This document shows, piece by piece, positions 50,660-59,251 of a stretch of DNA of 64,000 nucleotides (position 1 is its first letter; each line of letters opens with the position of its first letter). Below the pieces are notes generated by a model. It was not told the DNA's origin, ran no database searches, and saw only the letters and a list, made by a program, of their open reading frames with translations. The position numbers and the translations under genes were made by a program. This DNA comes from Terrimesophilobacter sp038243605 (GTDB taxonomy: Bacteria > Actinomycetota > Actinomycetes > Actinomycetales > Microbacteriaceae), in NCBI GenBank assembly GCA_038243605.1, contig JBBSQX010000001.1, positions 124,001-188,000 of the forward strand, given 5' to 3'.

Positions 50660-51942
50660 CACGACGCTGAGATCAGCTGAGTGAGGGCATCCGCTACCCG
50701 CCAGCAATCGTGGAACGTTGAGTAGAAGGGGATAGGCGCAAACCGGATGACGTCGGGCTGGCGGGCATCCGCGATGACGCCGAACTCGCTTCGCAGTCGG
50801 TGCGTGAGCGCACTCACATCGATGTCATCGAACTGCACGGAAAGCTGTGCTCCGCGGCGATTCGGGTCACGGGGCGTGATGACACGCATGGGGCGGCCCT
50901 CGCTGACGATGTCGAGGAGGCTTTCAAGGTACGCGGTCAGTCGCACACTCTTCTCTCGCAGCGTGTCGATCCCGACCTCATCAAACATTTCGAGCGAGGC
51001 GAGCACGGGCGCCATCGCGAAAATCGGCGGGTTAGACATCGCCCAGGCGTCGGCCGAGTTCGGCTCATCAACCACGGGTTCCATCTGGAAGCGGGTTTCG
51101 GGTTTGGTGCTCCACCAGCCGTGCAGTTTGGGCCTGCTCAAATCTCCAAGGTGACGCTCGTGCACGAACGCGCCCGCCGTTGCCCCCGGCCCACTGTTCA
51201 TGTACTTGTAGGTGCACCAGGCTGCCCAGTCGACGCCCCACTCGTGCAGCTTCAGCGGCACATTGCCGGCCGCGTGAGCGAGGTCGATCGCCACGATCGC
51301 GCCCTGCTCGTGACCAGCGTCGGTGATCGCCTTAATGTCGATGAACTCACCGGTGTAGTAGTTGACGCCACCCAGAAGCACGAGTGCGACGCTCTGGCCG
51401 TGCTCGCGCAGGTAGCTCAGGATGTCCTCGGTGCGCAGCGTAAATTCGCCGTCGCGCGGTTTCAGACGCACGATCGCCTCATCCGGATCGAATCCATGCA
51501 GTGCGGCCTGGCTGCGCACCGCGTAGCTGTCGGAGGGGAACGCGCTGTCCTCAATCACGATGACGTGACGCTCGGCGGTCGGCCGGTAGAAGCTGATCAT
51601 CATGAGGTGCAGGTTCACGGTCAGCGTGTTCATCATCACGACCTCGTGCGGCAGCGCACCAACCAAACGCGCGGCTGGCTCCCTGAGAAGCTCGTGGTAT
51701 CTCACCCACGGGCGCATCGCCTCGCTGTGACCCTCTACGCCAAACTGAGCCCAGTCATCCAACTCCTGTTCAAGCCTGCCCCGGATGACTTCTGGCTGCA
51801 GTCCCAGCGAGTTACCCGCCATGTAGGCGATCTCTCCGCCGCCCTCACGCGGGAGGATGTGGAATTCGTCGCGGCGGGCCGGGAACGCATCCGTACGGTC
51901 GGCCTCGCGTGCAGACTCCTCAGATGGCAGTTGCTCGTTCAT
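50659..51942 (-). CDS. kynU: Kynureninase
   Basis: A 427-residue PLP enzyme splitting 3-hydroxykynurenine (or kynurenine) into 3-hydroxyanthranilate (or anthranilate) and alanine. The PLP lysine is in CTYKYMNSGPGA (about residue 242). Other markers are AYMAGNSLGLQPE, MMNTLTVNLHLMM, VALVLLGGVNYYTGEFIDI and IDLAHAAGNVPL. All match bacterial KynU. It is followed by kmo with a one-base overlap. Substrate flow in this operon favours the 3-hydroxy form. Confidence 0.96.
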   Translation of the reverse strand: MNEQLPSEESAREADRTDAFPARRDEFHILPREGGGEIAYMAGNSLGLQPEVIRGRLEQELDDWAQFGVEGHSEAMRPWVRYHELLREPAARLVGALPHEVVMMNTLTVNLHLMMISFYRPTAERHVIVIEDSAFPSDSYAVRSQAALHGFDPDEAIVRLKPRDGEFTLRTEDILSYLREHGQSVALVLLGGVNYYTGEFIDIKAITDAGHEQGAIVAIDLAHAAGNVPLKLHEWGVDWAAWCTYKYMNSGPGATAGAFVHERHLGDLSRPKLHGWWSTKPETRFQMEPVVDEPNSADAWAMSNPPIFAMAPVLASLEMFDEVGIDTLREKSVRLTAYLESLLDIVSEGRPMRVITPRDPNRRGAQLSVQFDDIDVSALTHRLRSEFGVIADARQPDVIRFAPIPFYSTFHDCWRVADALTQLISAS

Positions 51943-51998
51943 ATTTATCAGATCCTTCGGGGATGTATCGCCTGAGCGCTCATGCGATGAACTAATTG

Positions 51999-53015
51999 TT
52001 AACCTAAAAATCTTTCCGCGTTTGATCGCAAAATCTTGATGCGATCCGTCTCGTTCAGAAAACTTGCCCGCCTCACCAAACCGCCGGCCGGGCGCTCGCC
52101 AAGCGGGTACGGGTAGTCGCTTCCCACCATGACGTTGTCGGCGCCAAGGGTGTCGACCAACAGCCGAAGTGGTTCCTCGTTGAACACCACAGAGTCGACC
52201 GAGAACCGCCCAACGTAGGCGGAGGGCGGTTGCTCACTCGTCGCAATGATGTCGCCGCGTTGGTGCCACGCGTTCTCCACGCGTCCCAACCAGAACGCGA
52301 AAGAGCCGCCGCCGTGAGCGAAGCAGAGACGCAACTCTGGGCTTACCTTGTCGAACACGCCACCCAAGATCATTGCGAGGATGGAGAGGTGGGTCTCTGC
52401 CGGCATGCCGACAAGCCACCGCGCCATCCAACGCTCGAGCCTTGGCGATGACGGCATGTCCCACGGATGCACGAACACGGGAATGCTCAGGCTCGCGCAG
52501 TGCTGAAGAAACGTGACAACGCCCGCGTCATCGAGATCGCGGTCACCGACGTGGTTTCCGATCTCCACACCACGATGCCCGTTGGCCACGGCACGCTCAA
52601 CCTCTGCGCACGCGGCATCGGTATCTTGCAGGGGAACCTGACAGAACGGGATCAACCGATCGGGAGCATCCGCCGTAATTTCTAGGGCGAGGTCGTTGAA
52701 GATGGCCGCAATGCTGGCCGCCTCCGCACCGGTGTTTCCGTAGTGAAAGAACACCGGCGTGGGCGAGACGACTTGCTTTTCCACCCCGTCGGCATCCATG
52801 TCAGCGAGGCGCAACTGGGCGTCCCACGAGACGGCAGGGATGCGTCGAAACTCGCTGGAGCCGAGCATGATGGTCGCCTCGCGCTCCGACTCCACCCGAA
52901 ACCAGAGGGGATCGATCCCTGACGCGTTCGGGAGTTCTGGCCAACCCTTCGGCACGAAATGACTGTGAATGTCGATGGATTTCACACCATCGACAGACAC
53001 AAAGCCTTCCGACAT
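51999..53015 (-). CDS. 2-Amino-3-carboxymuconate-6-semialdehyde decarboxylase (ACMSD)
   Basis: A 338-residue amidohydrolase-fold zinc decarboxylase turning ACMS into 2-aminomuconate 6-semialdehyde. The metal site is DIHSHFVPKGW (H-x-H) near the start, VHPWDM (a further ligand), FAHGGGSFAFWLGR and the C-terminal GSDYPYPLGE. These are diagnostic for ACMSD/NbaD. It keeps the metabolite off the quinolinate route. It starts at ATG 53015, three bases after the dioxygenase stop, and 57 bases precede kynU. Confidence 0.94.
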   Translation of the reverse strand: MSEGFVSVDGVKSIDIHSHFVPKGWPELPNASGIDPLWFRVESEREATIMLGSSEFRRIPAVSWDAQLRLADMDADGVEKQVVSPTPVFFHYGNTGAEAASIAAIFNDLALEITADAPDRLIPFCQVPLQDTDAACAEVERAVANGHRGVEIGNHVGDRDLDDAGVVTFLQHCASLSIPVFVHPWDMPSSPRLERWMARWLVGMPAETHLSILAMILGGVFDKVSPELRLCFAHGGGSFAFWLGRVENAWHQRGDIIATSEQPPSAYVGRFSVDSVVFNEEPLRLLVDTLGADNVMVGSDYPYPLGERPAGGLVRRASFLNETDRIKILRSNAERFLG

Positions 53016-53018
53016 TTT

Positions 53019-53540
53019 CTAGGCTTTTCCCGGGTGAACTGTTCCGCAGTTCTTGCACACACGAGCCTGCTCGTCGCTGTAGAACTCCTGGAACACCGGT
53101 GGCAGGTCGACAACAATGTCGCGCACCTGCAACTCGGTTTCGTGCACAAGGTTGCTGCAGTTTTCGCAGTACCACTGGAACTTCTCCAGTGTGCCTTCTT
53201 CACGAATGCGCTCGATCACCAGACCGATGGAACCCTCTTCTGGGCGCTGCGGGGAATGGGGCGTGTTGCCCGGCAGCAGCCAGGTTTCGCCCTCGTGGAT
53301 GTCGATGCGCTGCACTTTGCCGTCAACGACGATGTTGACGTGCATGTTGCCCTTGATCTGGTAAAACCATTCCTCATAGGGGTCAAGGTGAAAGTCGTTG
53401 CGCTGGTTTGGGCCACCGACGATCATGACAAGAAAGTCGTCACCGACACTCATCGCCTTGTTACCGACTGGCGGTTTGAGCTGGTCCTGGTTGTCTTCAA
53501 TCCACTTCATGAAGTTCATAACGGGAGGGATGGTGCTCAT
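53019..53540 (-). CDS. 3-Hydroxyanthranilate 3,4-dioxygenase
   Basis: A 173-residue cupin iron dioxygenase opening the ring of 3-hydroxyanthranilate to ACMS. Iron ligands are His in NDFHLDP, Glu in YEEWFYQIKG and His in NTPHSPQRPE. The C-terminal rubredoxin-like metal site, YCENC and CKNC, marks the bacterial HAO/NbaC type. No signal peptide. It follows the deaminase gene after 48 bases, and the ACMSD gene starts three bases after it. Confidence 0.95.
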   Translation of the reverse strand: MSTIPPVMNFMKWIEDNQDQLKPPVGNKAMSVGDDFLVMIVGGPNQRNDFHLDPYEEWFYQIKGNMHVNIVVDGKVQRIDIHEGETWLLPGNTPHSPQRPEEGSIGLVIERIREEGTLEKFQWYCENCSNLVHETELQVRDIVVDLPPVFQEFYSDEQARVCKNCGTVHPGKA

Positions 53541-53588
53541 GATTGCTCCTTCGCTTGTTGTTGGTGTGAGTTGAGCTGGTGGTGTGAA

Positions 53589-54035
53589 TTATGCGTCGTG
53601 CTGCTGATCAAAAGAGCGTGCTTCGCCGAGGTACGCGACCGCCTGAATCTCAATGAGAAGCTGCGGGTGTGGTAGTTGGTGCACCGCAACGGTCGTTCTG
53701 GTCGGGCCGTTCTCGTCGAAGTGTTCGCCGTACACCTCGTTGTACCCGCCGAAGTCGTTCATCGAGACGAGGTAGCTGGTGATCTGCACGACATCGCTGA
53801 GGCCGAGGCCAACCTCCGCCAGAATGTCGGCAATGTTGTCGATTATCGCCTTCGTTTGAACCCGGATGTCGAGGCTGGTTGTGCCGAACTCGTCGACAGT
53901 TGCGCCGGCGATTGTGTTGTCGGGCAGCCGACTGCTGGTGCCGGAAATGTACACGAAGTCGCCCGCGACTTTCAGGTGCGGAAAGCGGCCCCGCGGTGTG
54001 GCTTTTCCGGCGACTACCCGAGCGTGATCAGTCAT
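53589..54035 (-). CDS. RidA-family 2-aminomuconate deaminase
   Basis: A 148-residue YjgF/RidA-fold enzyme hydrolysing 2-aminomuconate to 4-oxalocrotonate plus ammonia. It has KVAGDFVYISGTSSRLPDNTI, QTKAIIDNIADILAEVGLGLSDVVQITSYLV and NGPTRTTVAVHQLPHPQLLIEI with the RidA Arg. Its position between the semialdehyde dehydrogenase products and the decarboxylase, in this pathway, supports AmnD rather than general RidA. It overlaps the decarboxylase stop by four bases. Confidence 0.88.
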   Translation of the reverse strand: MTDHARVVAGKATPRGRFPHLKVAGDFVYISGTSSRLPDNTIAGATVDEFGTTSLDIRVQTKAIIDNIADILAEVGLGLSDVVQITSYLVSMNDFGGYNEVYGEHFDENGPTRTTVAVHQLPHPQLLIEIQAVAYLGEARSFDQQHDA

Positions 54036-54934
54036 GAGCGCGCTCCTTGGGTTGATGTGGCATCCGTTGACGCTGCTTTCGTTGACGACTCCGCGTGCAC
54101 CATGACCGAACCGAGGCCAGCAATTCGACCGTCAACTACGCCGGGCACGAGTGGCACAGCTTCGGTCGCCGCGCCTGCGAGCACTGTCTCCCCCGCGCGA
54201 AGCACGAGCCCGTGTTCGCGCGCGAGCGTGCGCAGTTCGGTCAGGGCCCGAAGTGGATCTCCAAGAATCGCCGCCGTCGAGCTCAACTGTGCAGGCTGGC
54301 CGTTGACGTCAAGTTCGGCGGACAGGTTGGAGAGGTCGCGGTGATCCCACGCGAGCCAGGGGCCGAGAATGTACGCGCCAGCGGAGGTGTTGTCTGCGAC
54401 AACTTTGCCCAGGTCGAAGCCAAACCCGGCGAAGCGGGAATCAATCACTTCCATGGCAACAGCGACTGCATCGATGTGCGCGGCGGGGTCGCAGAGCGGG
54501 TCCGTGAAGTCGACATCCGAACCCATGCGGAATGCCACCTCCAACTCGATGCGCGGGTGAATGAAGTCGGAGAGGTCAATCACACCGCCATCGGCGACGA
54601 GCGTGGCCTGCGTCAGCTGGCCGGCGATCACACTGTCGACACCCATCTGGCGCATCTTTGCCTTGTTGGTGAAACCCATTTTGAGCCCGGATGGCACCTC
54701 GCCGCGCTGCACCCGCAAGGCAATACCCTCGTGCTGCACGCGGTACGCCTCGTGCACGTTGAGCTCATACGTGAAGTCATTTGGCCCGAGCGCGCGGCGG
54801 TTCTGACGGGCCTGGTCGAGCGTTGCCGCGACGACAGATGTCGTGCCAGACGCCGTGTTGGACGTCATGCCAGACGCCGTGTTGGACGTCATGCCAGACG
54901 CCATGCTCGATGTGGCATCGGATGCCACGCTCAC
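54032..54934 (-). CDS. 4-Oxalocrotonate decarboxylase
   Basis: A 300-residue member of the hydratase/decarboxylase (FAH-related) family. The segment GLKMGFTNKAKMRQMGVDSVIAGQLT is closer to 4-oxalocrotonate decarboxylase (NbaG/DmpH) than to hydratase. It would give 2-oxopent-4-enoate and CO2, using Mg2+ or Mn2+; acidic ligands lie in PRIELEVAFRM and VIDSRFAGF. The first 35 residues are a low-complexity Ser/Thr/Ala/Met stretch made by a 24-base tandem DNA repeat (54841-54912) and are not part of the family. Start GTG 54934 overlaps the aldolase stop. Distinct from the hydratase gene at 56882. Confidence 0.85.
   Translation of the reverse strand: MSVASDATSSMASGMTSNTASGMTSNTASGTTSVVAATLDQARQNRRALGPNDFTYELNVHEAYRVQHEGIALRVQRGEVPSGLKMGFTNKAKMRQMGVDSVIAGQLTQATLVADGGVIDLSDFIHPRIELEVAFRMGSDVDFTDPLCDPAAHIDAVAVAMEVIDSRFAGFGFDLGKVVADNTSAGAYILGPWLAWDHRDLSNLSAELDVNGQPAQLSSTAAILGDPLRALTELRTLAREHGLVLRAGETVLAGAATEAVPLVPGVVDGRIAGLGSVMVHAESSTKAASTDATSTQGARS
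54841..54912 (-). repeat. Three 24-bp in-frame tandem repeats in the decarboxylase gene
   Basis: Units at 54841-54864, 54865-54888 and 54889-54912 are 24 bases each. The second differs from the first at one position; the third has diverged in its last third. They encode the repeated residues SNTASGMT near the N-terminus of the decarboxylase. Because the period is a multiple of three, unit number can change without shifting the frame. Confidence 0.95.
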
Positions 54935-55953
54935 GCGCTCGCCTTCCGTGCGTTCACAAGATCTAGGGCAACATCCACGATCATGTCCTCCTGGCCGCCG
55001 ACCATGCGCCGCTTGCCCAGCTCGATCAGAATCTCACGGGTGTCGAGTCCGTAGCGTTCTGCTGCCCGTTCGGCGTGCAGCAAAAAGCTGGAGTACACGC
55101 CGGCGTAACCTAGTGTGAGGGTTTCAGTGTCGACCCGCACCGGGCGGGTTTGCAACGGGCGCACCAGTTGGTCGGCGGCATCCTGCAGTGCGAACAGATC
55201 GCAGCCGTGGTCCCAGCCGATCAGATCGGCCACCGCAATGAACGGCTCTGCTGGGCAGTTACCTGCCCCAGCACCTTGGCCCGCGAGCGCAACATCCACC
55301 CGGTAAGCCCCATGCTCGACCGCCGTGACACTGTTGGCCACGCTCAGTGAAAGGTTCTCGTGCGCGTGGATGCCGATCTGGGTTTCGGGTTTCAGCACCT
55401 GACGGTACGCGTCGATGCGCTCGGCGACATCCGACATCAAAAGGCGCCCGCCGGAATCGGTCACGTAGACGCAGTGCGCGCCGTACGACTCCATCAGCTT
55501 CGCTTGCTCCGCGAGCTCCGCCGGCGGGTTCATGTGCGCCATCATGAGGAAGCCAGAAACGTCCATGCCGTTTTCGCGGGCCCACGTGATGTGCTGAGCA
55601 GAGACATCCGCTTCTGTGCAGTGCGTGGCCACCCGAACACTCTTCACTCCGAGATCCTTGGCACGCTTCAGGTCTTCGATGCGGCCGATACCGGGCAGAA
55701 TCAGCGTGGTCAGCACGGCATTCTTCACCGCGGATGCCGCCGCCTCGATCCATTCCCAATCGGTGTGGGCGCCGAAACCGTAGGTGGCGCTCGAGCCACC
55801 GAGACCGTCGCCATGGGCGATTTCGATCGCGCTCACGCCCGCGGCATCCAGCGCAGCCACGATGGTGCGCACATGCTCGGTCGTGTACTGGTGACGCATC
55901 GCGTGCATTCCGTCGCGCAAGGTCACATCCTGAACGTAAATTTTGGTGCTCAT
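54931..55953 (-). CDS. 4-Hydroxy-2-oxovalerate aldolase
   Basis: A 340-residue TIM-barrel aldolase of the BphI/MhpE type giving pyruvate and acetaldehyde, metal-dependent and usually in a complex with acetaldehyde dehydrogenase that channels acetaldehyde. It has VQDVTLRDGMHAMRHQYT (Arg-Asp of RDG), AIEIAHGDGLGGSS, CVYVTDSGGRLLMSDV and GIHAHENLSLSVANS (metal His pair). C-terminal communication domain present. Start ATG 55953 overlaps the dehydrogenase stop by four bases (ATGA). Confidence 0.95.
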   Translation of the reverse strand: MSTKIYVQDVTLRDGMHAMRHQYTTEHVRTIVAALDAAGVSAIEIAHGDGLGGSSATYGFGAHTDWEWIEAAASAVKNAVLTTLILPGIGRIEDLKRAKDLGVKSVRVATHCTEADVSAQHITWARENGMDVSGFLMMAHMNPPAELAEQAKLMESYGAHCVYVTDSGGRLLMSDVAERIDAYRQVLKPETQIGIHAHENLSLSVANSVTAVEHGAYRVDVALAGQGAGAGNCPAEPFIAVADLIGWDHGCDLFALQDAADQLVRPLQTRPVRVDTETLTLGYAGVYSSFLLHAERAAERYGLDTREILIELGKRRMVGGQEDMIVDVALDLVNARKASA

Positions 55954-56885
55954 GCTGCTACCCATCCGCGAGTCTTCGCAATCTTTTCGGCCGTCTGCAG
56001 TGCGGCCGAGGTCATGATGTCGAGGTTTCCTGCGTAGCTCGGCAGGTAGTGCGCGGCACCAGAAACCTCAAGAAATGTGGTCACCTTCCAGCCTGAGAAT
56101 GCGGTGCCAAGTGCAGGCAGGAACGGTACGTCAACGCGGTCGAACTGCACCTCCTGCTTGAGCGCGTAACCGGGAACGTATTCGCTCACCGTCGCAACGC
56201 TTGCAGTGACGGATGCCGCCACAGCGGCCTGGTCAAGCTCGTCGCCCTCCACCATGCAGATCACGGTGTCGCGCATGATCACGGGGGGCTCTGCCGGGTT
56301 CAGCACGATGATGGCCTTGCCCTTGCTCGCGCCGCCCACCTCTTCGATGGCGCGTGCCGTGGTCTCGGTGAACTCGTCGATGTTGGCGCGAGTGCCAGGG
56401 CCAGCCGACTTGGAGGAGATAGAGGCGACAATTTCGGCGTATGCCACTGGGGCCACGGCAGACACTGCGGCCACAATCGGGATGGTTGCCTGCCCGCCAC
56501 AGGTCACCATGTTGACGTTCGGGACGCCAGCCTCAAGACCAGCAAGGTTGACGGCCGGAATAACGTACGGGCCAATCGCCGCAGGGGTGAGGTCGATCAT
56601 GAGCTTGCCGTGTTCGGCGGCGATACGCGCGTTCTCGATGTGCGCGTGGGCGGATGTGGCATCGAAGATGATCTGAATGTCGGCGAACTCCGGCATCGCG
56701 ATGAGGCCATCCATGCCTTCAGCGGTGGTCGCAATGCCCAGCTTGGCCGCTCTGGCGAGCCCATCGGAGGCGGCATCGATACCGACCATGGCTTTAACTG
56801 TGAGCTGCTCAGAGAGCCGCATCACCTTGAACATCAGGTCTGTTCCGATGTTGCCGGAACCGACGATGGCTACCCCTACGCTCAT
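55950..56885 (-). CDS. Acetaldehyde dehydrogenase (acetylating)
   Basis: A 311-residue CoA-dependent NAD enzyme of the MhpF/BphJ family turning acetaldehyde into acetyl-CoA. The N-terminal Rossmann segment is VAIVGSGNIGTDLMFKVMR; the catalytic Cys lies in NMVTCGGQATIPIV (about residue 131); ISSKSAGPGTRANIDEFT is also typical. It is the aldolase partner. Start ATG 56885 overlaps the hydratase stop by four bases. Confidence 0.96.
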   Translation of the reverse strand: MSVGVAIVGSGNIGTDLMFKVMRLSEQLTVKAMVGIDAASDGLARAAKLGIATTAEGMDGLIAMPEFADIQIIFDATSAHAHIENARIAAEHGKLMIDLTPAAIGPYVIPAVNLAGLEAGVPNVNMVTCGGQATIPIVAAVSAVAPVAYAEIVASISSKSAGPGTRANIDEFTETTARAIEEVGGASKGKAIIVLNPAEPPVIMRDTVICMVEGDELDQAAVAASVTASVATVSEYVPGYALKQEVQFDRVDVPFLPALGTAFSGWKVTTFLEVSGAAHYLPSYAGNLDIMTSAALQTAEKIAKTRGWVAA

Positions 56886-57712
56886 GAAGCGCTCTCCTTC
56901 TTTGACTCAATGAACACGGCATCCACCCGGCCCATGCCGCTGAGCGACAACCGGTACCGACCGGGTGCGCTCACCCCGACCATGGGCCCGAGTGCGCCAG
57001 AAAGAATGATTTCGCCGGCCTTCAGCGGGCTGCCGCGGCGAGCAACTTCCCGAGCAAGCCAGGTGACGGCGTTCACGGGCGACCCGAGGCACGCGGAACC
57101 GGCGCCGACCGACACGGGTTCGCCCTGGTGATCGAGCACCATGCCGATCTCCATGAGGTCGAGCCCACGCAGCGAGTATGGCGTTGTTCCCAACACCACA
57201 GCACCGCTCGAGGCATTGTCAGCGATCGTGTCGGTGATGCGGATGTCCCACCCGGCAATGCGCGAATCCACGACCTCGATGGCGGGCAGCACGTAATCGG
57301 TCGCGCTCAACACCTCCGCCACCGTCGTGGTCGGGGAGTCGAGATCACGGTTCAACACGAAGGCGATCTCCCCCTCCACTCTCGGCTGCAGAAAGTTCGC
57401 GAGGTCGAGAGGCTCGGCCGTGCCGTAGATCATGTGGTCGAAGAGCACGCCGAAGTCGGGTTGATCGACCCCAAGATTCTGCTGCACAACCCGCGAGGTG
57501 AGGCCGATCTTTCGACCGACGAATCTGCTGCCAGCCCTGCGTTCAGCGTCGACGTACAGTTCCTGCACCGCGTACGCGTCATCCTGACTCGTCTCGCCAA
57601 TCAGATCGCGCACGGGAGCGCACGGTTCACCTGTCGCGCGCGCCTCCGCCAGCCGCGCTGCAGCCCGTTCAACGTTGCTCATCTCACTGTTGTCCGTATC
57701 GTTGTGGCTCAT
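56882..57712 (-). CDS. 2-Oxopent-4-enoate hydratase
   Basis: A 276-residue hydratase of the MhpD/BphH family adding water to 2-oxopent-4-enoate to give 4-hydroxy-2-oxovalerate. Typical segments are FVGRKIGLTSRVVQQNLGVDQPDFGVLFDHM, LQPRVEGEIAFVLNRDL (metal Glu pair) and PAIEVVDSRIAGW. It is related to the decarboxylase gene further on, and the LFDHM sequence fits the hydratase side. Start at ATG 57712, overlapping the dehydrogenase stop by four bases (ATGA). Confidence 0.9.
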   Translation of the reverse strand: MSHNDTDNSEMSNVERAAARLAEARATGEPCAPVRDLIGETSQDDAYAVQELYVDAERRAGSRFVGRKIGLTSRVVQQNLGVDQPDFGVLFDHMIYGTAEPLDLANFLQPRVEGEIAFVLNRDLDSPTTTVAEVLSATDYVLPAIEVVDSRIAGWDIRITDTIADNASSGAVVLGTTPYSLRGLDLMEIGMVLDHQGEPVSVGAGSACLGSPVNAVTWLAREVARRGSPLKAGEIILSGALGPMVGVSAPGRYRLSLSGMGRVDAVFIESKKESAS

Positions 57713-59172
57713 AGCGCCAAGCAGACGTTCGTGGGCTCGCTGAAGAAGTCGTAGGAGTGCACGCCACCTTCACGGCCGATGCCGGATTTGCCCATCCCAC
57801 CAAACGGCGAGCGCAAGTCGCGCAGGTACCAGGTGTTCACCCACGCCATTCCGACGCGCAGGTTCTGGGCGACACGGTGCCCGCGGTTGATGTCTTGAGT
57901 CCACACCGAAGCGGCCAGGCCGTACTTGGTGTCGTTCGCGAGCGCGATGGCTTCTTCTTCTGTATCGAACGGAATGAGTCCGGCGACCGGGCCGAAGATC
58001 TCTTCGCGCATGGGTACGGAGTCTTGAGTAAGCCCGGTCCACAGAGTTGGTTCAATCCAGAAGCCGTCAGCACGATCACCGGTCAGGTGCGGCACACCGC
58101 CACCGACGACAATCGTGGCCCCGGCTTCTTTCGCGAGTTTGTAATACGACAGCACCTTCTCGCGGTGCACCTCAGAGATCAGTGGGCCGATGGCAGTTTT
58201 TCCGTTGGCATCAACCCCGCGCTGGTCGAAGACGAGGTTGCGTGCGCGCTCGGCCAAGCCGTCCACGATCTGCTGGAAGATGGGGCGCTCAATGTAGACG
58301 CGCTCGGTGCACAGACAGACCTGCCCGGTGTTGAAGAACACGGAGCGGGTGAGGCCATCCAGTGTTTTCTCGATGTCGGCATCCGCGAAGACAACAGCGG
58401 CGTTCTTGCCGCCCAGTTCGAAGGAGACCGGCAGCACACGATCCGACACGGTGCGCATGATGGCGCTTCCCGTGGCCGTCGAGCCGGTGAAGGTGACACC
58501 GTCGATATCCGGATGCTCGGTGAGGTACGAACCAGCGGAATCCACACCGAATCCGTGCACCACGTTGTAAACGCCATCCGGAGCACCTGCCGCCGTGATG
58601 ACCTCGGCAAGCAGAGTCGCCGACTGCGGGGTGTCGTCGGAGGGCTTCACGACAACAGCGTTGCCGGAGCCGATGGCCGGGCCAAGCTTCCAAGTCAGGA
58701 GCAGCAGAGGGAGGTTCCAGGGCACGATGACAGCAACAACACCGAGCGGCTTGCGCACGGCGTAGTTGAGTGCGGCCTTCCCCGCGGCAAGTTCGGTGTG
58801 GAAGGCCGCGAGACCGGTGGATTCAAGGGTCGAGGCGAAGGAGACAAAATTCTGCATCGCCCGAGGCACATCCATGGTGCGGCACACGTCGAGCGGCTTG
58901 CCAGTATCGGCGGCTTCAGCCTGCACGAATTCTTCGAAGCGCTCGTCGATGCCCGCGGCGATCCGGCGCAGGAGGCCTGCACGCTCCGCAACCGTGGCGT
59001 GCCCCCATGGCCCATTCATGACGCTTCGCGCAGCGGCGACGGCAGAATCGACGAGAGCGCGATCTGCCTCGTGCACCTGGGCAATAACTGTTCCGGTGGT
59101 GGGGTCGATGTCGTCGAAAAGTTTGCGGCCCTCGACAAAGTCGCCATTGACGAAGTTCTTGATCAGCTTCAT
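57709..59172 (-). CDS. 2-Aminomuconate/2-hydroxymuconate semialdehyde dehydrogenase
   Basis: A 487-residue aldehyde dehydrogenase. The general base is in FELGGKN, the nucleophilic Cys in NTGQVCLCTERVYIERP, and the EEIFGPV and SPFGGMGKSG motifs are intact. It resembles AmnC/NbaE and DmpC-type enzymes and in this operon would oxidise 2-aminomuconate 6-semialdehyde. First gene of the ten-gene kyn operon; a GGAGG ribosome site precedes ATG 59172. Its promoter faces the GntR gene, and the palindrome at 59198-59228 lies between them. Confidence 0.95.
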   Translation of the reverse strand: MKLIKNFVNGDFVEGRKLFDDIDPTTGTVIAQVHEADRALVDSAVAAARSVMNGPWGHATVAERAGLLRRIAAGIDERFEEFVQAEAADTGKPLDVCRTMDVPRAMQNFVSFASTLESTGLAAFHTELAAGKAALNYAVRKPLGVVAVIVPWNLPLLLLTWKLGPAIGSGNAVVVKPSDDTPQSATLLAEVITAAGAPDGVYNVVHGFGVDSAGSYLTEHPDIDGVTFTGSTATGSAIMRTVSDRVLPVSFELGGKNAAVVFADADIEKTLDGLTRSVFFNTGQVCLCTERVYIERPIFQQIVDGLAERARNLVFDQRGVDANGKTAIGPLISEVHREKVLSYYKLAKEAGATIVVGGGVPHLTGDRADGFWIEPTLWTGLTQDSVPMREEIFGPVAGLIPFDTEEEAIALANDTKYGLAASVWTQDINRGHRVAQNLRVGMAWVNTWYLRDLRSPFGGMGKSGIGREGGVHSYDFFSEPTNVCLAL

Positions 59173-59197
59173 TGTCTGCCTCCATCGCCGAGCGTAA

Positions 59198-59228
59198 CCT
59201 CAGATGTTATATATTACAAGATCTGAGG
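59198..59228. promoter_or_regulatory. Nested palindromic operator between kyn operon and GntR gene
   Basis: CCTCAGAT (59198-59205) and ATCTGAGG (59221-59228) are perfect 8-base arms with a 15-base A/T-rich centre, in which TGTTATATATTACA (59205-59218) is itself palindromic except for two bases. It lies 25 bases before the operon's first ATG and 24 bases before the regulator. This fits a GntR/FadR-type dimer site that could regulate both directions. Confidence 0.75.
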
Positions 59229-59251
59229 ATGTTTGACGCCAAGACCGTAGG

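Noticed and set aside
53589..54035. General RidA enamine deaminase
   Set aside because: Its place between the semialdehyde dehydrogenase and decarboxylase steps of the kyn operon makes 2-aminomuconate deaminase the better call.
57757..59226. A 489-codon open frame antisense to the semialdehyde dehydrogenase
   Set aside because: It is the mirror of a strongly coded gene in high-GC DNA; composition is His/Arg-rich, no family resemblance, no ribosome site.
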